Assembly (NCBI GenBank): GCA_016795145.1
Contig: JAEUII010000129.1
Location: 1 to 58,515, forward strand
DNA: 58,515 nucleotides
Direction of reading: 5' to 3'
From: Planctomycetaceae bacterium
GTDB taxonomy: Bacteria > Planctomycetota > Planctomycetia > Planctomycetales > Planctomycetaceae
Every line of letters starts with the position of its first letter. Positions within the stretch are counted from its first letter, which is position 1. Of the stretch, positions 47,313 through 56,083 are shown one piece after another. Made by a program: the position numbers and the translations under genes. The notes under the pieces were generated by a model that saw nothing but the letters and a program-made list of their open reading frames with translations, was not told the DNA's origin and searched no databases.

Positions 47313-48638
47313 CTATTCGCTGATTCGGACAAACCTTCGGCTTTTCAACTCAAATCGCGGCAATTCTCCCACACCAGCCGGACGAACATCAACCGCAAAC
47401 CCCAGCCTCTGCCTCAGAGCACTGCCAACTTTTGTTAACAAATCGGCGATCGTCTCTGCGGCGGCCGGAGTTGGTTCGATCGCCACACACAGCGTTTGCA
47501 TCTCGCGAACTGTTCGAAGTTCGATCTGGAACTCGGCCACTTCCACGATTTCCCGCACGACCGCTTCGATGCTGGAAGGAAACACATTGTTGCCTCGCAC
47601 GATCACCATATCGTCCGATCGGCCCAGCACTCCGCCTTCCAGCCATCGCAGTTGTCGACCTGCCGGATCTGCGGACGAAGCAACGCGCACTAGGTCGCGC
47701 GTTCGGTAGCGAATGAGTGGACTGCCGATACGTCCCAGGTTCGTAATCACCAGCTCACCGGTCTCTCCCGGAGCAACGGGTTCCAGCGTGTCCGGATTCA
47801 GGATCTCCGGAATACACTCCGTCTCAAGCAGATACAGGCCACCTGGGCGATCTTCACTTTCAACAGCCAGCGATCCAATTTCTGTCATGCCCCAGTGGTC
47901 AATGACACGAGCTTCCCAAAGTTCTTCCAGCCTCGCGCGAGTTGCTGGGATTGTTCCGCCAGGCTCTCCTGCAACGATCAACATTCGAACAGAAGTCTCC
48001 TTCAGATCGATGCCTTCCTGAGCCGCGACTTCTGCCATTCGAAGCGCGTAGGTTGGCGTGCAGCAGACGACTGTAGCCTCGTTTTCGATCATGGCCTGAA
48101 GACGCACGGTCGTCGACATACCCCCGCCCGCAATACAGAAGTTGCCATAGCGCAGAGCCCCTTCGAAGGCGGCCCAGAAGCCGATGAAGGGACCAAATGA
48201 AAACGGAAAGAACAGTCGATCCCATTCCTGCAGGCCGGCCAGCGTGTAAATCTGTCGCCAGCAGAGCATGAACCAGTCCCAGCTTTCAGCCGTATCCATC
48301 CATCTCACCGGTCGGCCTGTCGTGCCTGACGTCTGATGCAGGCGTCGATACTTCGTAGACGGAAACGACAGGTTGGACCCATACGGCGACTGAGCCATCT
48401 GGTCGGCCACGATGTCCTGCTTGGTGCACAGAGGGATCTTCCTCAGGTCATCCAGACTCGTGATGTCTTTCGCCGCGATTCCGGCGTCTTTGAAACGCTG
48501 AGTCCAGAAACGATTTCGAGGAATGATGGTCTGCAGAAGTTCCTGAAGTCGCTGAAGCTGAACGGTTTGAATCTGCTCTCGACTGGACCAGATCTGCTGA
48601 AAGTCGGCACTCACCGCTGATGTTTCCTGAGTCTTCAA
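47313..48638 (-). CDS. PaaK-like phenylacetate-CoA ligase family protein
   Basis: 441 residues; the only plausible start is TTG at 48638, so the N-terminus is uncertain. It is an adenylate-forming enzyme. The P-loop-like motif is HQTSGTTGRPVRWMDT. HWGMTEIGSLAVESEDRPGG is the adenine-binding segment. YRTRDLVRV and GRSDDMVIVRGNNVFPSSIE are C-terminal hinge motifs. The length matches PaaK (about 435). It should activate an aromatic or other carboxylic acid to its CoA thioester. No other phenylacetate pathway genes are near, so the substrate is open. Confidence 0.88.
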   Translation of the reverse strand: MKTQETSAVSADFQQIWSSREQIQTVQLQRLQELLQTIIPRNRFWTQRFKDAGIAAKDITSLDDLRKIPLCTKQDIVADQMAQSPYGSNLSFPSTKYRRLHQTSGTTGRPVRWMDTAESWDWFMLCWRQIYTLAGLQEWDRLFFPFSFGPFIGFWAAFEGALRYGNFCIAGGGMSTTVRLQAMIENEATVVCCTPTYALRMAEVAAQEGIDLKETSVRMLIVAGEPGGTIPATRARLEELWEARVIDHWGMTEIGSLAVESEDRPGGLYLLETECIPEILNPDTLEPVAPGETGELVITNLGRIGSPLIRYRTRDLVRVASSADPAGRQLRWLEGGVLGRSDDMVIVRGNNVFPSSIEAVVREIVEVAEFQIELRTVREMQTLCVAIEPTPAAAETIADLLTKVGSALRQRLGFAVDVRPAGVGELPRFELKSRRFVRISE

Positions 48639-48855
48639 AGAAGTCGTTGTTCACTCCGCTGAACAAACGTCTCACCAAATTCGCGGTCCGCTCCCCTGAA
48701 CCGATGCACGACGCACATTGGACCACGACGCGACACTCGACGCAAACCAGTATTCCGACTGCGAAAACTGCTCTCAGCGCGCGGCACAGCTTCTGCCAGA
48801 ATTTGGCCCAATCACAAACCAGCGAACGCCCTCAACGCCCCGGCAGAGACTCCTC

Positions 48856-49212
48856 ATGTCACCGACACTACTGACCATCATCATGCTGACCGCGAGCAAC
48901 GTCTTCATGACCATCGCGTGGTACGGCCATCTTCAGGACTTCAAGAACAAAGCCTGGTGGCTCGCTGCCCTCGTCAGCTGGGGAATCGCACTGTTCGAGT
49001 ATCTGATTCAGGTCCCCGCAAACCGGATCGGCAATCAGGTCATGAACGTCGGGCAGTTGAAGATCCTGCAGGAAGTGATCTCCCTGTCGGTCTTCGTCCC
49101 GTTTGCCTGGTTCTACCTGAAAGAAAAGCCAAACTGGGATTACCTTTGGGCCGCCTTCTGTTTGCTGGGCGCTGCGTTCTTTGTGTTTCGCAGGAAGCTG
49201 ATGGGCGTATGA
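48856..49212 (+). CDS. DUF486 family small membrane protein (DMT-like)
   Basis: 118 residues from the ATG at 48856; longer frames back to 48718 lack similarity. Four membrane segments are visible: TLLTIIMLTASNVFMTIAWY, WLAALVSWGIALFEYLIQV, ILQEVISLSVFVPFAWFYL and LWAAFCLLGAAFFVFRR. The pattern NKAWWLAALVSWGIALFEYL with VPANRIGNQ is the DUF486 signature. The family belongs to the drug/metabolite transporter fold at half size; substrate unknown. Confidence 0.9.
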   Translation: MSPTLLTIIMLTASNVFMTIAWYGHLQDFKNKAWWLAALVSWGIALFEYLIQVPANRIGNQVMNVGQLKILQEVISLSVFVPFAWFYLKEKPNWDYLWAAFCLLGAAFFVFRRKLMGV

Positions 49213-49385
49213 CACCGGAACGGATGAATGTTGCTGCCCGAATCGCAAACGATCGGTCTTGAGTTCGCTTCTAAATTGACACCCAGCAAAAGCAAATGGC
49301 CCCCTTCCAAGCCACGCTCCAGATGGGTGCGAACGGGCATCCTCAGTTCCACAGTTAGCCATTACCCGCCAGAGTTTCTCAATGG

Positions 49386-49802
49386 CTATTTGGAATCGAG
49401 TGGGAAATCGAAGGAGTTTGCGCCTGGCTTAACCTCCGCGGTTAACGTTCCAGCCGTGCGATACTTTCGAGGAACCTGAAGTGGAGGAGGGCCGACTGGC
49501 TTCCCGTTCTCATCGACGGCCGGCTCTGGTGGTTCAATTTCCACGACATGCGTTCCGGGAACTGCGCCGGGTTTGTCCATCGTAAAAAACAGCTCGTACT
49601 TACCCTCGGCGTTTGTGGAGCCATAAGAAGGCGATGCTCCTTCCTTCTGCGGCACAAACCGAATCGTCAGCCCCTGGGCCGGTTTGCCGTCGAGCGTCAC
49701 AACTCCCGTGACGGTGCTCAACTCCGGACCGTCGTCTGCACAACCACTCAGAAACAGGGGCAGTGATAAGAGGAAAGACGATAGTCGTCCTTTTGTCAGC
49801 AT
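49386..49802 (-). CDS. Small beta-sandwich (transthyretin/carboxypeptidase-regulatory-like) lipoprotein
   Basis: 138 residues. The lipobox LPLFLSGCADDG (residues about 14-25) marks a lipoprotein. The rest is a prealbumin-like fold: VTGVVTLDGKPAQGLTIRFV, YGSTNAEGKYELFFTMDKPG, TYVVEIEPPEP-like strand and VPRKYRTAGTLTAEVKPGAN. Planctomycetes encode many of these directly downstream of DUF1559 genes, as here (101 bases). The function is unknown; a structural or carbohydrate-contacting role at the cell envelope is inferred. Confidence 0.88.
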   Translation of the reverse strand: MLTKGRLSSFLLSLPLFLSGCADDGPELSTVTGVVTLDGKPAQGLTIRFVPQKEGASPSYGSTNAEGKYELFFTMDKPGAVPGTHVVEIEPPEPAVDENGKPVGPPPLQVPRKYRTAGTLTAEVKPGANSFDFPLDSK

Positions 49803-49903
49803 TGCAGTGCCTTCGAAATACCGCTTGAAACAGTTCGGAAATCGTCGCAGTTCGCTCTGCCGGAATGTGCGTCACCGATCTGCGAAGCGCCACAACACCG
49901 GGA

Positions 49904-50941
49904 TCAGAACTCAGTGATGACCTGTCCGTCATTGATGGCGGCGAGCTGCTGATAAAGCCCATATGGGCCGTTGACATTCGAAGGCGACGCGACAAAGTTC
50001 GTGTTTGTGTGGTGAATGTTCTCACTGATGAACCGCACTGAACCATCACCCAGTAGAAACTGAGCACCGCTTGTGTGCAGGCTGTGGAATGCACGGTGCA
50101 GTGTTGAGCCACTCACAAGCGGCCCGTTCAGCTTGTGCCGTGTGGAACGCAGATGATTGTGCGCTCCATTGTTGTTGTACGCGTTGTTGCTGCATTGAGC
50201 ACCGCCGCCGGTCGTCACATGTCCCATGACATACTGACGTTCAGAGCCAATATTATTTCCGCCAGCGTCCGTCGTGTTCTTGATGAATCGAACTTCTCCC
50301 ACCACGATGACGTTGGATGTGCCATCGGTGACGTCACGAAAGCTTCGAGCTTCGTTCACAATGAACAACCCGTTGTTGCGAATATCAACATTGACGTTTG
50401 TGCCACTGATGGCACATGGAGCACCGTCGAACGCACCCATCACACCCTGATAGCTCGTCAAAGCGGCAGCAGCAACACCAGCTCCAGATCCTGCGCTGCC
50501 TGCATTGTTCGGAGCAACATTCAGCCGGGCATCGGTAGGACAGTTATAGACTGGAATCGGAAGCGCGCAGAGTGCCTGGTTCTGGACGGCTTGCCCGCCT
50601 GGGGTCGTCAGTGCATATGGTGTTGTGTTGAAGTTCAGCGCTGAAAACGCATTGCCTTGTTCCAGATACGGCAGCAGGTACGCAGACCATGCCCAGCCGC
50701 TGGAGATGCGTTCGCTGTTTCCACCAATCGGGTCAAGAAATCCAATTGGGAAACGATTCATGACATCGTGGTAGTTGTGAATCGCGATGCCAAGCTGTTT
50801 CAAATTGTTTTTGCACTGCGTCCTTCGAGCCGCTTCACGTGCTTGCTGCACAGCGGGCAACAGCAGAGCCACCAGGATCGCAATGATCGCAATCACTACC
50901 AGCAGTTCAATCAACGTAAACCCACGTCGTTTTCCAAGCAT
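49904..50941 (-). CDS. DUF1559 pseudopilin-like protein
   Basis: 345 residues. The N-terminus KRRGFTLIELLVVIAIIAIL is a type IV pilin/type II secretion methylation motif: cleavage after RG leaves methylated Phe, and the hydrophobic helix anchors or polymerises the protein. QQAREAARRTQCKNNLKQLG and HNYHDVMNRFPIGF are hallmarks of the planctomycete DUF1559 family. The C-terminal H-x9-DG signature is seen in HTSGAQFLLGDGSVRFI. These proteins are abundant in planctomycetes, where they may form pseudopilus-like fibres. It is co-directional with the lipoprotein gene downstream. Confidence 0.95.
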   Translation of the reverse strand: MLGKRRGFTLIELLVVIAIIAILVALLLPAVQQAREAARRTQCKNNLKQLGIAIHNYHDVMNRFPIGFLDPIGGNSERISSGWAWSAYLLPYLEQGNAFSALNFNTTPYALTTPGGQAVQNQALCALPIPVYNCPTDARLNVAPNNAGSAGSGAGVAAAALTSYQGVMGAFDGAPCAISGTNVNVDIRNNGLFIVNEARSFRDVTDGTSNVIVVGEVRFIKNTTDAGGNNIGSERQYVMGHVTTGGGAQCSNNAYNNNGAHNHLRSTRHKLNGPLVSGSTLHRAFHSLHTSGAQFLLGDGSVRFISENIHHTNTNFVASPSNVNGPYGLYQQLAAINDGQVITEF

Positions 50942-51508
50942 TGCAGGACTCCTGAAACGATGAGGAAGAGAATGAACAAAAGAATACTGCCTGTGGCGTG
51001 TTCTTTTGTCAATTCAGTTCAAGCGTCGATGTGCAATCTGTAAGCAGGGTTGACTTCATTCTGAGCATTCCGGAAATCCCAACCCGAATCGTCAGTGAGG
51101 GATTTTTCATGGTATCTCGATCCCTCGCTGACGCGTCGGGTTGGGATAGACGGAACCTATTTCCGGACTGTTCCTTAGCGAGGGCGGTTTCGGGAAGATC
51201 GTGTGGTCCAAAACCGCGATTCCGCAGTCAATTCTCAGCCGTCGATGGAATCTGGCGCGATGCGACGGGACTTCAAAGGGAGTGCAAAGTTCCCGAACGT
51301 GACGGATAACTGGCGACAATCGATTGAGCACCGGTACGCTCTGTCACAGAATGCGCACATTTATCCAGCAACTCGCCCCCGCCAGCGTATTGGTGAGTCG
51401 AGAGCTTGCTGACCATGTCGCCAGGGAACCGACTCGGCCCAGCCGGTGTCAGGCCTTCGCGAGATTTCAAACTGTGAAACTCAACCGCTCAGGATCCGGA
51501 GTAAGTTG
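50942..51508. other. Intergenic region containing an inverted CCCAACCCG pair
   Basis: In this 567-base divergent gap, CCCAACCCGAATCGTCAGTG (51078) with AGGGA, and TCCCTCGCTGACGCGTCGGG (51121) with TTGGGA to 51146, form an imperfect hairpin with an 18-base loop. It is the same family as 40541-40669. TTTTT follows the left arm. Apart from the two divergent promoters expected here, I see nothing else. Confidence 0.6.
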
Positions 51509-52408
51509 ATGCGACTGCTGTCTGCTATCGTTGCCGTTTCTTTTTGTCTGCCGGCTTTTGGACAGGAAACACCAGCAGCAACGGAATTTCAGTATCCGCT
51601 TGCCGTTGTCGCACGGCCTGACGGAGTCGTCTTTGTTGCGGACCTGAATCTGCCTGGGATCTGGAAGGTGGAGAATGGTCAGAAGAGCATCTACTTCCAG
51701 GCATCGAAAAAGTTTCGGACGCCGCTGAATCGTATCCGCTGCCTGGCGATTGACCATCAGGGAAAGCTGCTGGCTGGTGACTCAGCCACTCGCGAAGTCT
51801 TTCGATTCGATGATGCCGGCCAGCCTCAGCCACTGACAAAGGGCTGGATCGGTATTCCCATGGCAATCGCCGTTGCTCCTGACGGAACGATCTACACCGC
51901 AGATTTGGAACTGCATCGAATCTGGAAGATGCCGGCCGAAGGTTCTGAGAGTCCGACTGAGTTCGCGGTAATCAATTCACCTCGAGGCCTGACGCTTGAT
52001 GCGGAGGGCAATCTCTGGGTTCTCTCAACATCCAGTAAAGATGGACAGATCCAGAAGGTGTCGCCCGATGGCAAGGTGGAATCTCTGATTAAAGATCATC
52101 CGTTCAACTTGCCTCACAACATCGTTCGCATGGACGACGGCACATTCTTTGTCACTGACAACTACGAACATTGCGTGTGGCATGTCAGTGCCGATGGAAA
52201 GTCGGAGAAGTTTGTCGTGGGAAGTCCATTGGATCGTCCTGTGGGTTTGTGTCGCAACGGAGCCGGCCTGCTGGTTGCTGATCCGCACATCAAGACCATC
52301 TTCTCGCTGGGCACCGACAAGTCACTGACCGTGCTCATGAATTCCCCAGTGCCTGCACCTGCCGCACCTGCTGCGACGCCCGCGGCTGCACCTGCTGCTC
52401 CGAAGTAA
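51509..52408 (+). CDS. Exported NHL/SMP-30-like beta-propeller protein
   Basis: 299 residues from the ATG at 51509. Signal peptide MRLLSAIVAVSFCLPAFGQ. The body is a six-bladed propeller of the NHL/gluconolactonase type with repeated units: PLAVVARPDGVVFVADLNLP, IRCLAIDHQGKLLAGDSATR, PMAIAVAPDGTIYTADLELH, PRGLTLDAEGNLWVLS, PHNIVRMDDGTFFVTDNYEH, and RPVGLCRNGAGLLVADPH. The C-terminal ~20 residues are an Ala/Pro tail. It may bind or hydrolyse small molecules such as lactones, but no catalytic residues can be assigned. arfB starts five bases after its stop. Confidence 0.85.
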   Translation: MRLLSAIVAVSFCLPAFGQETPAATEFQYPLAVVARPDGVVFVADLNLPGIWKVENGQKSIYFQASKKFRTPLNRIRCLAIDHQGKLLAGDSATREVFRFDDAGQPQPLTKGWIGIPMAIAVAPDGTIYTADLELHRIWKMPAEGSESPTEFAVINSPRGLTLDAEGNLWVLSTSSKDGQIQKVSPDGKVESLIKDHPFNLPHNIVRMDDGTFFVTDNYEHCVWHVSADGKSEKFVVGSPLDRPVGLCRNGAGLLVADPHIKTIFSLGTDKSLTVLMNSPVPAPAAPAATPAAAPAAPK

Positions 52409-52413
52409 GACCG

Positions 52414-52830
52414 ATGCAGCGCAAGTCGACCATTACAATTCCGGATTCAGAATTCACCCTGACGTTTACTCGCAGCAGCGGCCCCGGCGGCCAGAACGTC
52501 AACAAGGTGAATTCAAAAGCCGTCCTTGTCTGGGATGTCACGCATTCCCCATCGATTCCGAAAGATGTGCGCGACCGATTCCTCGCGCGATACAGCCGAC
52601 GAATCTCCAAAGAGGGTACTCTGCAGATCACAAGTCAGCGATACCGCGATCAGGGACGCAATGCCGAAGACTGTCGCCTGAAGGTCATCGAACTTGTTGA
52701 AAGCGTGAAACATCCGCCCGTCCAGCGGAAAGAGACGAAACCGTCTCGAGGTGCCAATCAGCGTCGCCTGGTCGACAAGCGAGTGCGCTCCGACCGAAAA
52801 CAAAATCGCCGCCGACCATCCTCAGACTGA
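52414..52830 (+). CDS. arfB: Peptidyl-tRNA hydrolase ArfB (alternative ribosome rescue)
   Basis: 138 residues. It rescues stalled ribosomes by hydrolysing peptidyl-tRNA. The catalytic GGQ is in FTRSSGPGGQNVNKVNSKAV (residues about 18-37). The basic C-terminal tail, KETKPSRGANQRRLVDKRVR, then SDRKQNRRRP, is the part that enters the empty mRNA channel. There are no codon-recognition domains of RF1/RF2, and the length is right for ArfB/YaeJ. It is probably co-transcribed with the propeller gene upstream. Confidence 0.93.
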   Translation: MQRKSTITIPDSEFTLTFTRSSGPGGQNVNKVNSKAVLVWDVTHSPSIPKDVRDRFLARYSRRISKEGTLQITSQRYRDQGRNAEDCRLKVIELVESVKHPPVQRKETKPSRGANQRRLVDKRVRSDRKQNRRRPSSD

Positions 52831-52972
52831 ATGGGCCACACCGCTGTTCGGTTTTGCCATCCGCGGCTTCTTCATAGACTTATCGCAGAGTGATCGAACT
52901 CGCCGGCCATTGGCGAGTTGATCTTGTTCCGCTTCTGCAGTTGCCACGTTCCAGCCACGGAAGACACGACTC

Positions 52973-54256
52973 ATGCTGTTTCCAATTCGCCGATGGTACT
53001 CCGTCGTTCTTTCAGTGATTGCGACTTCGACACTGCTGAATTCTGGAGCGGACAGTTTCGCAGGTGACTGGCCGCAGATTCTGGGACCACAGAGAAGCGG
53101 AGTCGCCGCGTCCGACGAAACGCTTCTGAAAGAGTGGAAAGCTGGCGGACCGGAAGTTCTCTGGGAAACTCCTGTTGGCCCAGGCTTCGCTGGTGCCGCG
53201 GTCGCAGGGAACCGAGCCATCATGTTCGATCGCGAAGCCACTCGGGAACGAGTTCGATGTCTTGATGCAGCATCCGGCAACGTGCTGTGGGAAAACGGAA
53301 CGAAGACCAGTTATCAGGGCGGCGTGTCTGAAGATAAAGGCCCGCGCTGTGTGCCGTTGATCTCCGGTAACTTTGTGATCACTCTGGGTGTCGAAGGACT
53401 GCTTCGTTGCCTGAAGCTGGAAGATGGAACCGAAGTCTGGAAGCGAGACACAACGGCGGACTTTCGTCCTCTGGAAGGATACTTCGGAGTTGGCAGCACA
53501 CCGGTCGTCTACAAGAACCTCGTCATTGTCAACGTCGGTGGCAAAGATGCGTCCATCGTCGCTTTTGATCTGTCCACCGGAGAAACCGTGTGGAAGGCGT
53601 TCACAGACAACGCCAGCTATTCATCTCCGATCGTTGCTCGCTTCGGAGAGAAAGACCTCGCCGTGGTGGTGACTCGACTGCACGTTGTCGGTCTCGAGCC
53701 GACGACTGGCAAGCAGGTCTTTTCAATCTCGTTTGGTGCACGCGGCCCGACTGTGAATGGTGCGACACCTGTTGTTACAAAGAATCGAATCTTCCTTTCG
53801 TCCAGCTATAACATCGGCTCGTTGCTGCTGGAGTGTGACGGCGAAACCGCCAAAGAAACCTGGCGCGATGAAGAGTTTCTGGCGACGCAGTACGCCACCC
53901 CTGTTTCGTCATCGACAAACGACAGTGTCTTCTTTGCCGTGGACGGCCGACAGGATGCAGGTCGTGGCACATGCAGTCTGAAGTGCCTGGATCTGGCGTC
54001 GCACAAAGTTCTTTGGGAAGAATCCGCTTTTGACTATGGAACGCTCCTTCGAGTCAACAAAGACGTCCTGTTCCTGACATGTACCGGGGAACTGATCCGG
54101 TTTGAAGACAACGCCGGATCCTTTAAGGAGCGAAGTCGTTCGACGGTCCTTCAGCCAACCGACCGCGGCTATCGCCTTCCAGCCATCTCCGGCGGCCGCC
54201 TCTTCATCCGCGACGACGAGACCTTGAAGGCCCTCGCCATCGGTCCGACAAAATAG
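52973..54256 (+). CDS. Exported PQQ-like beta-propeller protein
   Basis: 427 residues. Signal peptide around residues 8-31 (WYSVVLSVIATSTLLNSGAD, cut near SFA). GDWPQILGPQRSGVA is the characteristic start of planctomycete PQQ-like/BamB-type propeller proteins. Blades are recognisable from the AxDxxTGxxxW pattern: CLDAASGNVLWENGTK, CLKLEDGTEVWKRDTT, AFDLSTGETVWKAFTD and CLDLASHKVLWEES. A cofactor need not be bound. It is probably periplasmic with a scaffold or binding role. Confidence 0.9.
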   Translation: MLFPIRRWYSVVLSVIATSTLLNSGADSFAGDWPQILGPQRSGVAASDETLLKEWKAGGPEVLWETPVGPGFAGAAVAGNRAIMFDREATRERVRCLDAASGNVLWENGTKTSYQGGVSEDKGPRCVPLISGNFVITLGVEGLLRCLKLEDGTEVWKRDTTADFRPLEGYFGVGSTPVVYKNLVIVNVGGKDASIVAFDLSTGETVWKAFTDNASYSSPIVARFGEKDLAVVVTRLHVVGLEPTTGKQVFSISFGARGPTVNGATPVVTKNRIFLSSSYNIGSLLLECDGETAKETWRDEEFLATQYATPVSSSTNDSVFFAVDGRQDAGRGTCSLKCLDLASHKVLWEESAFDYGTLLRVNKDVLFLTCTGELIRFEDNAGSFKERSRSTVLQPTDRGYRLPAISGGRLFIRDDETLKALAIGPTK

Positions 54257-54284
54257 ATCCTGACGCCGCAGGTGATGTAGGTGT

Positions 54285-54858
54285 CGCCTGCCGAGCGGCA
54301 CTTCGAAAGATTTTGTAGCGGAACGGCGCAAGCTGTCCGGTGACTTCATTTCATAGCGCACACTCACCGGAGGGCTCGCGCCCTGCCGCTACGAATACTA
54401 CGTTTCTGTCGAGAAAAGCCCACGTGTGCACTCAGCAGAACAAATGCAGCCGCAAGATGAGTGCAATGGTCGGACAAAAAATGATTGACAAAAAATAAGG
54501 CGAGCGGGCGACGTCAGTCCCCTGATTGCGTTTCTTTCCTTTGCGATTCATGCGCAACAATCAAGGCGAGCGGGATGCGTCAGCTTCCCGGTACTGCACC
54601 CACCGTAATTCCCACCCAGGCGGTAATCCAGCACTGCAGTTTTGAAACCGCAAATGTCCGCGTACGGTGGAGAAAATCCCAGAGTCGTTGTTCGCTCCGC
54701 CGAACAGAACGCCCATCTCGCCCACCCAATAAACGGCGGCACTTCGTCCAGCCCTCAGTCGTGGCAGTGACGGCGCCTGTAACCTCACGGCAAGACGGCA
54801 GAAAGACCATGTAGCGCCATGATTCACAATGGAACCTCTCCCGTTTCCATGGAACAAG
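54285..54858. repeat. Repeat-rich gap after the PQQ-propeller gene
   Basis: 54285-54309 is a member of the TAGGTG/GCCGAGCGGCAC family. 54315-54392 is a large imperfect hairpin: GTAGCGGAACGGCGCAAGCT against GGGCTCGCGCCCTGCCGCTA. AAGGCGAGCGGG(C/-)GACGTCAG and AAGGCGAGCGGGATGCGTCA occur at about 54498 and 54563, a direct repeat about 65 bases apart. Between 54600 and 54858 there are only short unrecognisable frames on both strands. Confidence 0.6.
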
Positions 54859-55176
54859 TTAAGCCCCGTTGTCAGAGATTTCAAAGAGCACTGCTCCGAC
54901 TTCCATTGGAGTGTTCTCTCGTGCAACGCGTCGCAAAATTCCGACATTCGCCGACTCAATGTCTAATGTTTCCTCACCAACCCCATCTGGACAATAGTTC
55001 GCGACCTCGGCGGGATTCATTTGACTCAAGATTGGATGTTGGCTGACTGGAGTTTTGCCGACCGAAGTGCAAATCAGTTGCCCCACGACAACGGCTGCGC
55101 CATCCTCTACATGCCATTCGCCGATGCGCACATCCGGGATCCCGGAATACGGAAGACATACAGTATTTTGCTTCAC
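54859..55176 (-). CDS. Small biotinyl/lipoyl-domain-like protein without acceptor lysine
   Basis: 105 residues with a GTG start; no clear ribosome binding site, so the start is uncertain. The opening NTVCLPYSGIPDVRIGEWHV with EDGAAVVVGQLIC, and the closing ETLDIESANVGILRRVAREN with TPMEVGAVLFEI, follow the lipoyl/biotinyl-domain pattern (W-x-V-x-x-G-D-x-V, then G-x-L-x-x-I and V-G-x-x-L). An insertion of about 30 residues separates the halves. The turn where modified members carry MK or DKA reads ESANVG, so no lysine is available. It might be a binding or structural relative. It lies 63 bases downstream of, and in the same frame as, the membrane-protein gene at 55240. Confidence 0.6.
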   Translation of the reverse strand: MKQNTVCLPYSGIPDVRIGEWHVEDGAAVVVGQLICTSVGKTPVSQHPILSQMNPAEVANYCPDGVGEETLDIESANVGILRRVARENTPMEVGAVLFEISDNGA

Positions 55177-55239
55177 CGTTCGTACTCCAGAATGTCCGTG
55201 AGACGATTCGCGTGTCTCTGCGCTGCTATCGGAACGGCG

Positions 55240-55839
55240 TTAGTATAGCAGATTTCCCGCTTCAGCAGCAGGCTGCCCTTCGTGAACCTGTCCGTCGAAC
55301 GAAATGACACGGTCGGCAAGATCCTGCAGCTCCTTCGCCACCGTGGATTGTTCCCACGGCCTCTTCAGGTATTCGCTTAACTGGTGAAGATATTCATCAG
55401 CGAGTTCAGGGCCGCCGACATCCCAGGCCCTGATCATCGAATCGCAAAGGATCGTCTCTGACCCGGCCAGAATCGCGTCGTGTGCGCCATACAGTTGCTC
55501 AAGCTGTCTCGACTGAGCTGGACACTTCCCATACCGAAAATGCGGTCCATAGCGTTCCAGCAATCGGAGCGACGTCGTTGTCTGCCATTCTGCACCCTGC
55601 ACCGGCTGGCTGACATGTTGTGACACCCATGTGTCGACCAGTGTGGTTGAGACTGGAGTGTTCAGAACCAGCACTTGCCTTCGTTCGTACCCCGAACGCA
55701 CATCGATAGACACTTCAATCCGAACAATCATCATCGCGATCAGACTGAACATCGCTGTCAAAAGGCTGGCCACTCTAAAAGGCGTCACAAACTGGCGTCG
55801 CGGGTTTGCACATACATCACTGATCGGAGGCTTCGACAC
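55240..55839 (-). CDS. Hypothetical membrane-anchored protein
   Basis: 199 residues with a GTG start. A single hydrophobic segment (VASLLTAMFSLIAMMIVRIE, residues about 23-42) suggests a membrane anchor with an outside domain. The middle (SGYERRQVLVLNTPVSTTLV, then QPVQGAEWQTTTSLRLLERY) and the helical C-terminus (LADEYLHQLSEYLKRPWEQS) match no family I recognise. It may be co-transcribed with the lipoyl-like gene downstream: the TAA stop at 55240-55242 is in frame with that reading frame, which is open right up to it. Confidence 0.65.
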   Translation of the reverse strand: MSKPPISDVCANPRRQFVTPFRVASLLTAMFSLIAMMIVRIEVSIDVRSGYERRQVLVLNTPVSTTLVDTWVSQHVSQPVQGAEWQTTTSLRLLERYGPHFRYGKCPAQSRQLEQLYGAHDAILAGSETILCDSMIRAWDVGGPELADEYLHQLSEYLKRPWEQSTVAKELQDLADRVISFDGQVHEGQPAAEAGNLLY

Positions 55840-56083
55840 CGTCGTTGTTTCCTTCGGTTTCTACCGGCTCGAAACGCTCCATCGTTGAGCGGACTGTGCC
55901 TACGTTCCGGCATGCGATTTTCGATTTATCGTTTTCGATGGCAGATGTTGTTGCGCTGGCCTGAGTGTGTCAATTCTCCGGCGCGGCGATCTCTGACTGC
56001 GCGACTGAGATAGTCACGAAAGTGCACAAAAGGACGCGAAAGCGAAAATGCGTGGTGTGAGTTTATTCGCCAGGTCGCCGACG

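Noticed and set aside
54561..54959. 132-codon minus-strand frame overlapping the lipoyl-like gene
   Set aside because: There are no recognisable motifs, and the overlapping frame at 54859-55176 shows a domain pattern.
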